This document shows positions 44,805-52,647 of a DNA stretch of 63,587 nucleotides, piece by piece. Location of the stretch: positions 1 through 63,587 of the forward strand of contig CAYNVT010000006.1 of the NCBI GenBank assembly GCA_964400685.1, written 5' to 3'. The position numbers and the translations under genes are program-made. The notes below the pieces were generated by a model that was not told the origin of the DNA, made no database searches, and saw nothing but the letters and a program-made list of their open reading frames with translations. Position 1 is the first letter of the stretch, and every line of letters starts with the position of its first letter. This DNA comes from DATCTV01 sp964400685. GTDB lineage: Bacteria; Desulfobacterota; Desulfomonilia; UBA1062.

Positions 44805-46010
44805 ATGGCAAGCGGGATAAGAGACAAGGTTGCCATTATTGGAATGGGCTGCACAAGATTCGGTGAGCGCTGGAACGAAAGTCCTGATGACCTCATGGTA
44901 GAGGCATTCGCCGAAGCAATCGCAGACGCCGGCATCGAAAAGAAGGATATTCAGGCGGCATGGTTTGCTTCATGTTTTGACGAGGCCAATATAGGCAAAA
45001 GCGCATTGCCTCTGTCAATGGCGCTCAGGCTGCCAAATATTGGGATAACGAGGGTTGAAAACTTCTGCGCCAGCGGAACCGAGGCATTCCGCGGCGCCGT
45101 ATATGCGGTCGCATCAGGTGCATATGACATAGTCCTTGCACAGGGCGTTGAAAAGCTTAAAGACATCGGCTATGGCGGGCTTCCCGAGTTCAGTTCGGCA
45201 ATGGGTCTGACAAACGCACTGTGGTTTCCGAACGTTACCGCACCGGGCAGCTTCGCAATGCTGGCGAGCAGTTATGCAGCTAAATACGTCCTGGATATGC
45301 AGGATATAAAACGCGCCATGGCGCACATTTCGGTCAAGAGTCATGCAAACGGGGCACTCAATCCCAAGGCGCATTTAAGGAAGGCTGTCACCGAGGATCA
45401 GGTGCTTGCATCACCCATGATAGCATATCCGCTGGGTCTGTTTGACTGCTGCGGGGTAAGCGACGGCAGCGCATGTGCAATCGTGACCACCCCTGAAATA
45501 GCGAAATCTCTGGGCAAAAAAGATATCGTTTCGGTAAAAGCGCTGCAGATTTCACTTTCAAACGGTACTGAAATCGCCTACGGCTGGGACGGCGCACACT
45601 TTGTAACGACTACCAAGGCCAGCAAGGATGCCTATGCCGAAGCGGGCATAAAGAATCCCCGCGAAGAACTCAGCATGATAGAGGTTCACGACTGTTTCTC
45701 GATCACCGAACTCGTAACAATGGAAGACCTTCATATATCCGAGCGCGGCAAAGGGCCCAAAGATGTTCTGGACGGGTTCTATGATGCAAACGGCAAGATC
45801 CCGTGCCAGATTGACGGAGGGCTCAAATGTTTCGGCCACCCGATAGGCGCATCAGGGCTTCGAATGATATATGAAATGTACTTGCAGCTTCTTGGTAGAG
45901 CAGGCCAGCGTCAGCTGAAAGACCCGAAACTGGGCCTGACCCAGAACCTGGGCGGTCTGCCTGTAATGAACGTCTGCTCGATCTCGATTCTGGGAAGGTA
46001 TGAAAACTAG
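44805..46010 (+). CDS. Thiolase (SCP-x/archaeal acetyl-CoA acetyltransferase type)
   Basis: 401 residues from ATG 44805, chosen because GAGGAGGTG lies just upstream. Thiolase fold with nucleophile Cys in NFCASGTEAFRG, VHDCFSITE and the GHP-containing KCFGHPIGASGLRM. The C-terminal NLGGLPVMNVCSISIL replaces the usual second CxG motif, as in DUF35-dependent thiolases. It would cleave or form the C-C bond next to the CoA thioester. Directly follows the HMGCS-DUF35 gene, its presumed complex partner. Confidence 0.92.
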   Translation: MASGIRDKVAIIGMGCTRFGERWNESPDDLMVEAFAEAIADAGIEKKDIQAAWFASCFDEANIGKSALPLSMALRLPNIGITRVENFCASGTEAFRGAVYAVASGAYDIVLAQGVEKLKDIGYGGLPEFSSAMGLTNALWFPNVTAPGSFAMLASSYAAKYVLDMQDIKRAMAHISVKSHANGALNPKAHLRKAVTEDQVLASPMIAYPLGLFDCCGVSDGSACAIVTTPEIAKSLGKKDIVSVKALQISLSNGTEIAYGWDGAHFVTTTKASKDAYAEAGIKNPREELSMIEVHDCFSITELVTMEDLHISERGKGPKDVLDGFYDANGKIPCQIDGGLKCFGHPIGASGLRMIYEMYLQLLGRAGQRQLKDPKLGLTQNLGGLPVMNVCSISILGRYEN

Positions 46011-46025
46011 CTGATAAGCGAGAGA

Positions 46026-46114
46026 AGCTGTTAAGCAAAAAAAGCTGATGAGCTGATAAGTAAAAAAAGATTTTGACTCTGCTCAATAGCTCAACAGCTA
46101 ACAGCTTAACAGCT
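46026..46114. repeat. Long inverted repeat with AGCTGTTAAG/AGCTGATAAG units
   Basis: AGCTGTTAAGC (46026-46036) is matched by GCTTAACAGCT (46104-46114), and shorter related units (GAGCTGATAAG, AGCTAACAGCTTAAC) lie between. The 121-base intergenic gap between thiolase and the first MaoC gene consists almost entirely of this low-complexity palindromic material. It could be an interspersed repeat or an mRNA-stability/attenuation hairpin inside the operon. Confidence 0.65.
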
Positions 46115-46131
46115 GAATTTTTGGAGGTAAC

Positions 46132-46581
46132 ATGGCTGACAAAACCAAAGTCGGAAAGGAATATCCGCCTGTAGTATGGGAGGTGGAAAAGGGCAAGATC
46201 AGGGAGCTTGTAAGGGCGATAGGCGATCCCAATCCTGTTTATACCGACAGGGATGCGGCAATTGCGCAGGGTTACAAGGATGTACCGGCGAGCCCCACGT
46301 TTCTTACGGTCCCTGCCATGTGGTGCAACATACTGGCGACAGTTCTGCTGGATGCTTCTGTAAATGTCGCAATGGTGCTGCACGGTGAAGAGGAATATGA
46401 ATATCTGACTGAAATCTATCCCGGTGATATCCTGACCGGAGTGCCTAAGCTGGCCTCGATTGAGGAAAAAGAGAGCAAGTCAGGCAGGATGATGCACATG
46501 GTGAGTATAGAGACCAGTTATACGAATCAGCGCGGCGAGAAGGCAGCCAAAGCCAGAACGCTGATAGTTGAGAGAATGTAG
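46132..46581 (+). CDS. MaoC-like hydratase half, N-terminal type
   Basis: 149 residues, hot-dog fold of the MaoC N-terminal class (VGKEYPPVVWEVEKGKIRELVRAIGDPNPVYTDRDAAIAQGY). The catalytic Asp-His pair is not clearly present, so it probably forms a heteromer with the next gene product, as MaoC1/MaoC2 or HadA/HadB do, and supplies the substrate tunnel. A GGAGG ribosome-binding site precedes the ATG. Confidence 0.88.
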   Translation: MADKTKVGKEYPPVVWEVEKGKIRELVRAIGDPNPVYTDRDAAIAQGYKDVPASPTFLTVPAMWCNILATVLLDASVNVAMVLHGEEEYEYLTEIYPGDILTGVPKLASIEEKESKSGRMMHMVSIETSYTNQRGEKAAKARTLIVERM

Positions 46582-46591
46582 GGGGCATGTA

Positions 46592-47014
46592 ATGGCGGTT
46601 TATTTCGAAGACATCAATATTGGCCAGGAGATGCCGAAGCTTGTAAAGGGGCCTTTGCAGAAGCTTCAGCATGTGATTTATGCAGGCGCATCCGGGGACT
46701 TCAACCCTCTTCACACGGACGACGATTTTGCAAAAATGGTAGGCATGAAGGACGGTGTAATCACGCACGGTATGTTCATAATGGGAATCATCGGGCAGGC
46801 AATAACCGACTGGGTGCCGAAGAAAGACCTCAAAAAGTTCGGCGTCAGGTTCATGGGTATGACAAGGCCCGGCAACACGATAACGGTAACAGGAAATGTT
46901 GTTGACAAAATAGCTGATGGAAATATTATTGTCTGTGAAGTTCAGGCCGCTGACGAATCAGGCGACATCAAGGCAACAGGCCGTTTCACAGCTATGTTTC
47001 CCAATAAGGGATAA
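46592..47014 (+). CDS. MaoC-like (R)-specific enoyl-CoA hydratase half, catalytic type
   Basis: 140 residues from ATG 46592. The hydratase-2 motif YAGASGDFNPLHTDDDFAK with catalytic Asp and His is intact. It should add water across the double bond made by the acyl-CoA dehydrogenase, giving the 3-hydroxyacyl-CoA, probably together with the 149-residue partner upstream. The ATG follows TAGGGGGCATGTA, 10 bases after the upstream stop. Confidence 0.92.
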   Translation: MAVYFEDINIGQEMPKLVKGPLQKLQHVIYAGASGDFNPLHTDDDFAKMVGMKDGVITHGMFIMGIIGQAITDWVPKKDLKKFGVRFMGMTRPGNTITVTGNVVDKIADGNIIVCEVQAADESGDIKATGRFTAMFPNKG

Positions 47015-47036
47015 AAAAAATGTCAGGAGGAAAGGC

Positions 47037-47945
47037 ATGTCAAAAATCGATTTAACCGGAAGGGTAGCAATTGTAACCGGCGCAGGGGCCGGACTCGGCA
47101 GATGCCATGCGCTGGAGCTTGCAAAGCACGGTGCAAAACTCGTTGTAAATGACCTGGGCGGCTCACGTGACGGTCAGGGCGGCAGCCACACGGCGGCGGA
47201 ACAGGTTTGCGCGGAAATAAAAGCGCTTGGCGGCGAGGCTGTTCCCAATTTCGACAGTGTTGCAACAGCCGCAGGCGGCGAAAATATAGTTAAAACCGCA
47301 GTAGATGCGTTCGGCAAGATAGACATAGTCGTGAACAACGCGGGGATACTTCGCGACAAGACTTTCGGAAAGATGGATGAGGAAAGCTGGGACCTGGTAA
47401 ATGCAGTCCATCTGAGGGGCGCTTTCTGTGTCACCAAGCCCGCATTCAACATAATGAAGGAACAGGGCTATGGCAGGATTGTCATGACGACATCAGGCGC
47501 CGGTATTTTCGGCAACTTCGGACAGTCGAACTACGCTGCTGCGAAGTGCGGTATTGTGGGGCTGGCAAACGTACTGAAGCTGGAAGGTGCAAAGTACAAT
47601 ATCAAGACCAATGTAATCGCACCCATCGCTGCATCGCGGCTTACCGAGGACGTGATGCCTCCACAGTTTTTCGAGAAAATGAAGCCGGAATTCATTACAG
47701 CTCTTGTTGTTTACCTGTGCTCCGATCAGTGTCAGGATTCCGGTGCGATAATAAACTGCGCGGTCGGCTATTACAGCCGCTCTGCAATAATGACCGGCAA
47801 AGGTGTGATGCTCTCCGACGGCAAGAGAATCCCCGCGCCTGAAGAAATAATGGAGAACTGGGACAAGATAATGAATCTCGACGGCGCAAAGACACTCGGC
47901 CAGCTGAACGAGATCTTCGGCGAATTCGGCCAGCTTCTGCAGTAG
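47037..47945 (+). CDS. SDR 3-hydroxyacyl-CoA dehydrogenase (17beta-HSD4-like)
   Basis: 302 residues from ATG 47037 behind AGGAGGAAAGG. NAD-binding TGAGAGLGRCHA, VVNDLGGSRDG (typical of the peroxisomal multifunctional enzyme dehydrogenase), VNNAGILRD and the catalytic Ser, Tyr, Lys in TTSGAGIFGNFGQSNYAAAK. It oxidises the 3-hydroxyacyl-CoA to the 3-keto form, ready for the thiolase. Its extra C-terminal tail matches the HSD17B4 length. Last gene of the operon before a strong hairpin. Confidence 0.93.
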   Translation: MSKIDLTGRVAIVTGAGAGLGRCHALELAKHGAKLVVNDLGGSRDGQGGSHTAAEQVCAEIKALGGEAVPNFDSVATAAGGENIVKTAVDAFGKIDIVVNNAGILRDKTFGKMDEESWDLVNAVHLRGAFCVTKPAFNIMKEQGYGRIVMTTSGAGIFGNFGQSNYAAAKCGIVGLANVLKLEGAKYNIKTNVIAPIAASRLTEDVMPPQFFEKMKPEFITALVVYLCSDQCQDSGAIINCAVGYYSRSAIMTGKGVMLSDGKRIPAPEEIMENWDKIMNLDGAKTLGQLNEIFGEFGQLLQ

Positions 47946-47963
47946 ATAACATCTTCATAAAAG

Positions 47964-47994
47964 TCAGCCCTCTGTGTAACCTGCAGAGGGCTGA
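47964..47994. terminator. Bidirectional terminator hairpin
   Basis: TCAGCCCTCTG (47964-47974) pairs with CAGAGGGCTGA (47984-47994), an 11-bp perfect stem with a 9-base loop. T-rich tails follow on the plus side (TTCTATTCC) and A-rich sequence precedes it for the minus side. It sits between the convergent SDR and decarboxylase genes. Confidence 0.85.
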
Positions 47995-48007
47995 TTCTAT
48001 TCCTGTG

Positions 48008-49727
48008 CTATAACGAGAATATCTGCTCGTAGGTATCTCTCTTCTTGATGTATTCTATCGAGCCGTTTTCCATGACAAGGACTCTTGATGGTCTTGGAAA
48101 AGAATTCGTGTTTGCGGCGAAGAACTGCGAATTATAGGCCCCGGTGTAGTGGATTATAAGGATTTCACCCTTCTTGGGTTTGTGCTGAAGCTCGATTTTG
48201 CATTTCGCCAGCATGTCGCTTGAAAAGCAAAGCTGCCCGGCAATGAATGTTTCATATGGCTGTTCATCGAATGTCTTCAATTCGGTGGCTATGGACCAGC
48301 GGTTGAACGGCATGCCGTTCATGGCTGCCGCAAAACTCGTCTCCCCGATGTTGACGGTCGTCATGTCATGCACGCCGCCGATTCTGCGGGTTCTGAGGAC
48401 TTTTAAGAGCGTAACTCCGCTGTCCTCAACAATGCTGCGTCCCGGTTCAATTACAAGGACGGGTTCTCCAATTTCTTTAAGCGCAGAAACCGTGTTCACA
48501 CTCCTGCCTTCAACGTTGATATTGCCGGTCAGTATGGTTCTCAGCATGTCTTCCTTTGCATGCTCGCAGTAATATTCCTTGCCGGAGAAGTTCAGCACCT
48601 TTTCCCCGCCTTTTTTCGAGACAGTGAACCCGCTCAACCAGCCGGCCCAAGTCCAGAGTGCGGAGTTGTCTCCTTCAAGAGATTTTGAGTACCCGAACCT
48701 GATTTTATCGAGTATATGCTCCCATTGCTCTTTCGTGAGATAGCTTACCGGGTATCCGCCGCCTATGTTGATCATGCTGCATTTGTGCCCCTGTGACTGC
48801 AGGGCTTTGCTCAATTCGACCATTTTGCCTGCGGCGAATAGGAAAGGCTCGGGCCTTGTAACCTGAGAGCCTATATGGACGTGAAATCCCATAAACCTGA
48901 CATTGGCCGTTTTTTTAAGGATTTCAAAAAACTCGGGGTTAAAACCATTCTGATTACAGAGCCCTATGTGATTGATTCCCTCGAAAATTATTCCAACGGC
49001 GTGGCCAGTCAAATCTTTGTAACCGACACTTTGGGCCAAACCTACCTCGACACCAATTTTTACTTTNNNNNNNNNNTGTCCATGGTCCGGCAGTTGTAAT
49101 CAGGGAATCAACAAGATTGTCTCCGTCGAGCCCGCTTATCCTGAGCATGACCCTGGGTGATTTCCCGATTGATGAGGCCATCTCCGATATCATCTGAAAT
49201 TCGTCTATGTCATTTGCAATAATGAGCATGTCGCGAACGATGGCTGTTTTTATAAGGTCATCTGATTTGGCATTGCCGTTCACATCTATAAGTTCGGGTT
49301 TGATGCCGCCGTCAAGGGCGCATCTGGCCTCGTTGTCGGAGGCGACATCCGCACCGGCCCCTTCCTGGCTGATAATCCTGAATATTCCCGGATGAGTGCA
49401 GGCCTTGGCTGCATAGCGAATTTCAGCATTCTTATACAGCTCATTAAAAACCTGGTAGTACGCCCTGAGATTGCTTCTTATCTGCCCTGCATAATGGATA
49501 TGCAGGGGCATGGCGTAGTACTGATCCCACCATGACACCGGGTAGCCCGCAACATATGCCTGGCTTTCAGAGAGGTTTACAAAGCCTGAGCTGCTGGTAT
49601 AGTCCGGCCTGAAAAACTCGCTGTCGCGCTCTGCTGCTTCCACTGTGAAGATATCGGACCCTATAGCGCCTGCGGCAAGGGCTGCCGTGGCGGTGAGCTT
49701 GATAAAATCGCGGCGTTTCATTTCCAT
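48008..49727 (-). CDS. Tat-exported PLP-dependent decarboxylase (fold type III), split by assembly gap
   Basis: Two frames separated by ten N (49067-49076) clearly form one gene: about 217 codons before and 353 after the gap. The N-terminus is a twin-arginine signal, KRRDFIKLTATAALAAGA. The alanine-racemase-like barrel carries the PLP lysine in YAAKAC, then GADVASDNEA, GFHVHIGSQ, NIGGGYP and the phosphate-binding EPGRSI. The C-terminal beta domain has CFSSDMLA and YTGAYNSQF, matching the diaminopimelate/ornithine decarboxylase active-site cysteine and GAY. Substrate uncertain. Export of a folded PLP enzyme is unusual and fits Tat. Confidence 0.85.
49067..49076. other. Assembly gap of ten N
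   Basis: Scaffold-size gap inside the decarboxylase gene. The two sides are in different frames, so the missing length is not a multiple that restores ten. Confidence 0.98.
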
Positions 49728-49921
49728 TACGGTCCATCCTATGAAATTATCTTAAAGTTACTCTTAGCAGAGTACGGATACTTTATTAGCATATCTCTAT
49801 TTTTATTGGTAAGGAAACAATATACTTGCATATTGCATTTAAATTATAATATCTTGACAGTTGCTTATTTTAAGGCTGAAAATTTCAGGCCTAAGAACGA
49901 TTTATATATGAGGTGCAGTTT

Positions 49922-52177
49922 ATGAAAAAGTTTATCAGCGGGGAAAGTTTAGTTCTGGCATTGGTATTGTTCCTGGCGGTATTGGCGGGGTGCTCGAACA
50001 GCCCGTCCGACGATAAGGTATCCGACACCGGCATCAATACAGGGGAGCAGCCGGGAGACTCTGATACCGAAGCCCTTCTTCAGATAGAATCATATCTGTC
50101 ACAGCTTCAATTTCCCGGAGATAGTGCAAATTCAGAACTGCTTAACAGCATAACCGTCAAGCTCGGCCTCATAAACATCGAGGATGAAGAACTTGTCGGT
50201 AACCTTGAATCTGAACTGAAAAGACTTATCGAAACCGAATACGAAACAGGCTCTGCCGGTTCTGCCAACCGCGTGCTGGCAAAATTTGAGAGCCTTCTCG
50301 ATGAATCCCTTCTGCCGGACCCCGGTGAAGACGCCGAACCTGTTGCTGTTGAAGGTGTTGACCCTGATGCGGTAAGAGTCCTCGTATCTGACGGCATTAC
50401 CAGAAAGGGTGCATTTGGTGCAGGCGGGGAAATAATCCCTTATGCTGTTGTCTATGCGCTCTCAAATGCCAAATCTGATAACGCTCTGGGTTATCTTCTC
50501 GCAAAAAAAGTGAAGGGAGCACTTGTTCAGTTTTCATATAAGAACCCGGAAATGGGCCTTCTCGCACGCTGGCGCAAACTTGGTGAACCCATTATTACCG
50601 ACGGCAAAGGCATTGCTGTCCAGAAATGCCTGTCACCATATCTGAGCGAGACCTGTTTTCCGACGCCTCTTTTCCCTGAACAGAAAGATATACTGCTGAA
50701 GGCCGAGGTCATTTTGCCGGAAAAGACCATCACTGATGATAACGCATTCATCCGCGTGCTGAGCACATATGAGGACGGCAACCATGATGTGATACTTACA
50801 GACCATGACAACACCCTTCATGAAACAGGCGGGTCAAACACGCTGAACGACGTGATAGATGCCACCCATGTGCTGAAAAAAGAGTGGCCTTTGATGGACG
50901 CCTGCGTGGCCCGTGAGATCGAAGACTGGATGGAAGAGGGCAATGACCTGGTGATAGTCTCGGGGCTTCCTCATCAGCTCAGGGGCAAGGCCAGGGAGCA
51001 GATGACGCTTCATTTTGGAGACAGCCCCCGCAGGATTCCCATGATACTGGAAAAGGACACCCCGTATGATGACATGAGGGAATTCAAGGCCGGAACAATA
51101 AAAATCATTAAAAAACTTTATGGCGCATCGCATGTAAAGGCTATGGTAGGCGATACCGTAAGCCAGGACGGATACGGCTCATTGGCAAATGGTGTTTTCT
51201 ATGCGCCATACAAGGTGAACTACAAGGCTGACCCGGACAGGCTAGACACGATAGGCTACGGGAAGATAGACCCCAATACGATTGCAATGGACTGGTCGGA
51301 AGTCATGGAAATGATAGAGACCGGAAGCATATCGAAAAAGAATTTCTGGATACGACATAACGCCTTTCTCAATATAGCCCACAGGGGTGGTGGAGAACTG
51401 GCACCCGAGGACACGCTTGTTGCTTACAGGAATGCGATTTCCGAAGGGGCTGACGCAATCGAGGGGGACTGCCACAGGACAAAGGACGGGATTATGGTTG
51501 TCTCCCATGACGCCACAGTCAACAGGTGCACTGACGGAACAGGTGCGATAGAAGACCTGACTTTCGCCGATATACGTGCTCTCGACGCCGGTTACCGGTA
51601 TACAGCCGATGGTGGTGCGACATATCCGTTCAGGGGCAAAGGCATAAAGATACCTACGGTTGAAGAGGTCTTTCAGATGCTGACGACCGACCTTTCAGGC
51701 GTGCCCATGATCCTTGAGATAAAGACCGAAAACAACAGGGCCGAGGCGGTCAGGCTCGTGCTTGACCTGATTGTAAAATACGACGGCGGCACCGGAGACC
51801 TCATCAACAGGCTTCAAATGGGGGCGTTCAATCAGGAGGCGCTTGATTATATATATGAGATGGGAAAGGACCGAGGGATGGACCTCGTAAGATGCTATTC
51901 CACCGAAGGCGTGATAGAGTTTCTGACCAAACCCGTATCGACGCTGCTTGATCCCGGCTATGTTTCACCGGGTGATGTGCTGGCGCTGCCGTGGGCCCTT
52001 GTGACGCCATCGGTAATGAAGAAGGCCCGTGAGACAGGCACCAATGCAAACGTCTGGACAGTAAACGACAAATTCCATATGAAATGGCTCAAGAATGTCA
52101 TGAAGGTTGACGGCATAATGACTGATAATCCGAAGCTGCTTACTGAAGTCATAAAAGAAGACGCTTCAAAGAAATAA
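49922..52177 (+). CDS. Lipoprotein with HAD/lipin-like domain fused to glycerophosphodiester phosphodiesterase
   Basis: About 751 residues from ATG 49922 (GAGGTG upstream; a GTG at 49913 is alternative). A lipobox LAGC ends the signal peptide. Residues about 60-280 are an unassigned linker and beta region. Then comes an HAD-like LNS2 segment: VILTDHDNTLHETGG, VIVSGLPHQ and VGDTVSQDGYG. The C-terminal third is GDPD: IAHRGGGELAPEDTL, EGDCHRTKDGIMVVSHD, ILEIKTE, and the closing WTVND...VDGIMTDNP. It could strip head groups and phosphate from membrane phospholipids at the envelope. The domain pairing is uncommon. Confidence 0.84.
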   Translation: MKKFISGESLVLALVLFLAVLAGCSNSPSDDKVSDTGINTGEQPGDSDTEALLQIESYLSQLQFPGDSANSELLNSITVKLGLINIEDEELVGNLESELKRLIETEYETGSAGSANRVLAKFESLLDESLLPDPGEDAEPVAVEGVDPDAVRVLVSDGITRKGAFGAGGEIIPYAVVYALSNAKSDNALGYLLAKKVKGALVQFSYKNPEMGLLARWRKLGEPIITDGKGIAVQKCLSPYLSETCFPTPLFPEQKDILLKAEVILPEKTITDDNAFIRVLSTYEDGNHDVILTDHDNTLHETGGSNTLNDVIDATHVLKKEWPLMDACVAREIEDWMEEGNDLVIVSGLPHQLRGKAREQMTLHFGDSPRRIPMILEKDTPYDDMREFKAGTIKIIKKLYGASHVKAMVGDTVSQDGYGSLANGVFYAPYKVNYKADPDRLDTIGYGKIDPNTIAMDWSEVMEMIETGSISKKNFWIRHNAFLNIAHRGGGELAPEDTLVAYRNAISEGADAIEGDCHRTKDGIMVVSHDATVNRCTDGTGAIEDLTFADIRALDAGYRYTADGGATYPFRGKGIKIPTVEEVFQMLTTDLSGVPMILEIKTENNRAEAVRLVLDLIVKYDGGTGDLINRLQMGAFNQEALDYIYEMGKDRGMDLVRCYSTEGVIEFLTKPVSTLLDPGYVSPGDVLALPWALVTPSVMKKARETGTNANVWTVNDKFHMKWLKNVMKVDGIMTDNPKLLTEVIKEDASKK

Positions 52178-52188
52178 AGGGAGGAAAG

Positions 52189-52596
52189 ATGAAATATTTC
52201 ACTGCCGAAGAGGCCAGGGAATTTGCCGGAAAATGGCTTCCCGCATGGACGGGCAACAACCCTGAACTGCTTGCCGGTTTTTATTCCGATGACGCCTTCT
52301 ACCTTGACCCGGCAATCCCTCAGGGCATCAGGGGAAAAGAGGCCATGATAAAATATTTCACGAAGCTCCTAAACTTCAACCCGGACTGGGTCTGGACGCA
52401 GATAGAGGGTATTCCTTTAAAGGACGGCTTTCTGAACAAGTGGCTCGCGAAAATTCCGGCAGGCGATAAGGTGCTGGAGATTGTAGGCGTATGTTTTGTC
52501 CAGATAAATGAAGAGGGTAAAATCTACCGCAACGAGGTCTATTTCGACAGGTCGCCGCTTCTTGCCGAGCTTTCAAAACAGAAAACAAACAGTTAA
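52189..52596 (+). CDS. SnoaL/NTF2-fold protein
   Basis: 135 residues. The NTF2-like fold is suggested by WLPAWTGNNPELLAGFYSDDAFYLDP, the RGKEAMIKYFTKLL helix and the final VGVCFVQINEEGKIYRNEVYFD strands. It starts 11 bases after the GDPD lipoprotein behind GGAGG, so it is co-transcribed. Members of this family are either small enzymes or binding proteins; no catalytic residue is assignable. Confidence 0.82.
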   Translation: MKYFTAEEAREFAGKWLPAWTGNNPELLAGFYSDDAFYLDPAIPQGIRGKEAMIKYFTKLLNFNPDWVWTQIEGIPLKDGFLNKWLAKIPAGDKVLEIVGVCFVQINEEGKIYRNEVYFDRSPLLAELSKQKTNS

Positions 52597-52622
52597 GAAT
52601 AGTCAGTAAAGGTCGAAAACGA

Positions 52623-52647
52623 GGCGGCTTTCATCCGGAAAGCCACC
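52623..52647. terminator. Hairpin at the convergent end of the NTF2 and S10 peptidase genes
   Basis: GGCTTTC (52626-52632) pairs with GAAAGCC (52638-52644) around ATCCG, extended by two further G-C pairs outside a mismatch. It overlaps the peptidase stop codon and can serve both strands. Flanking T-runs are weak. Confidence 0.5.
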
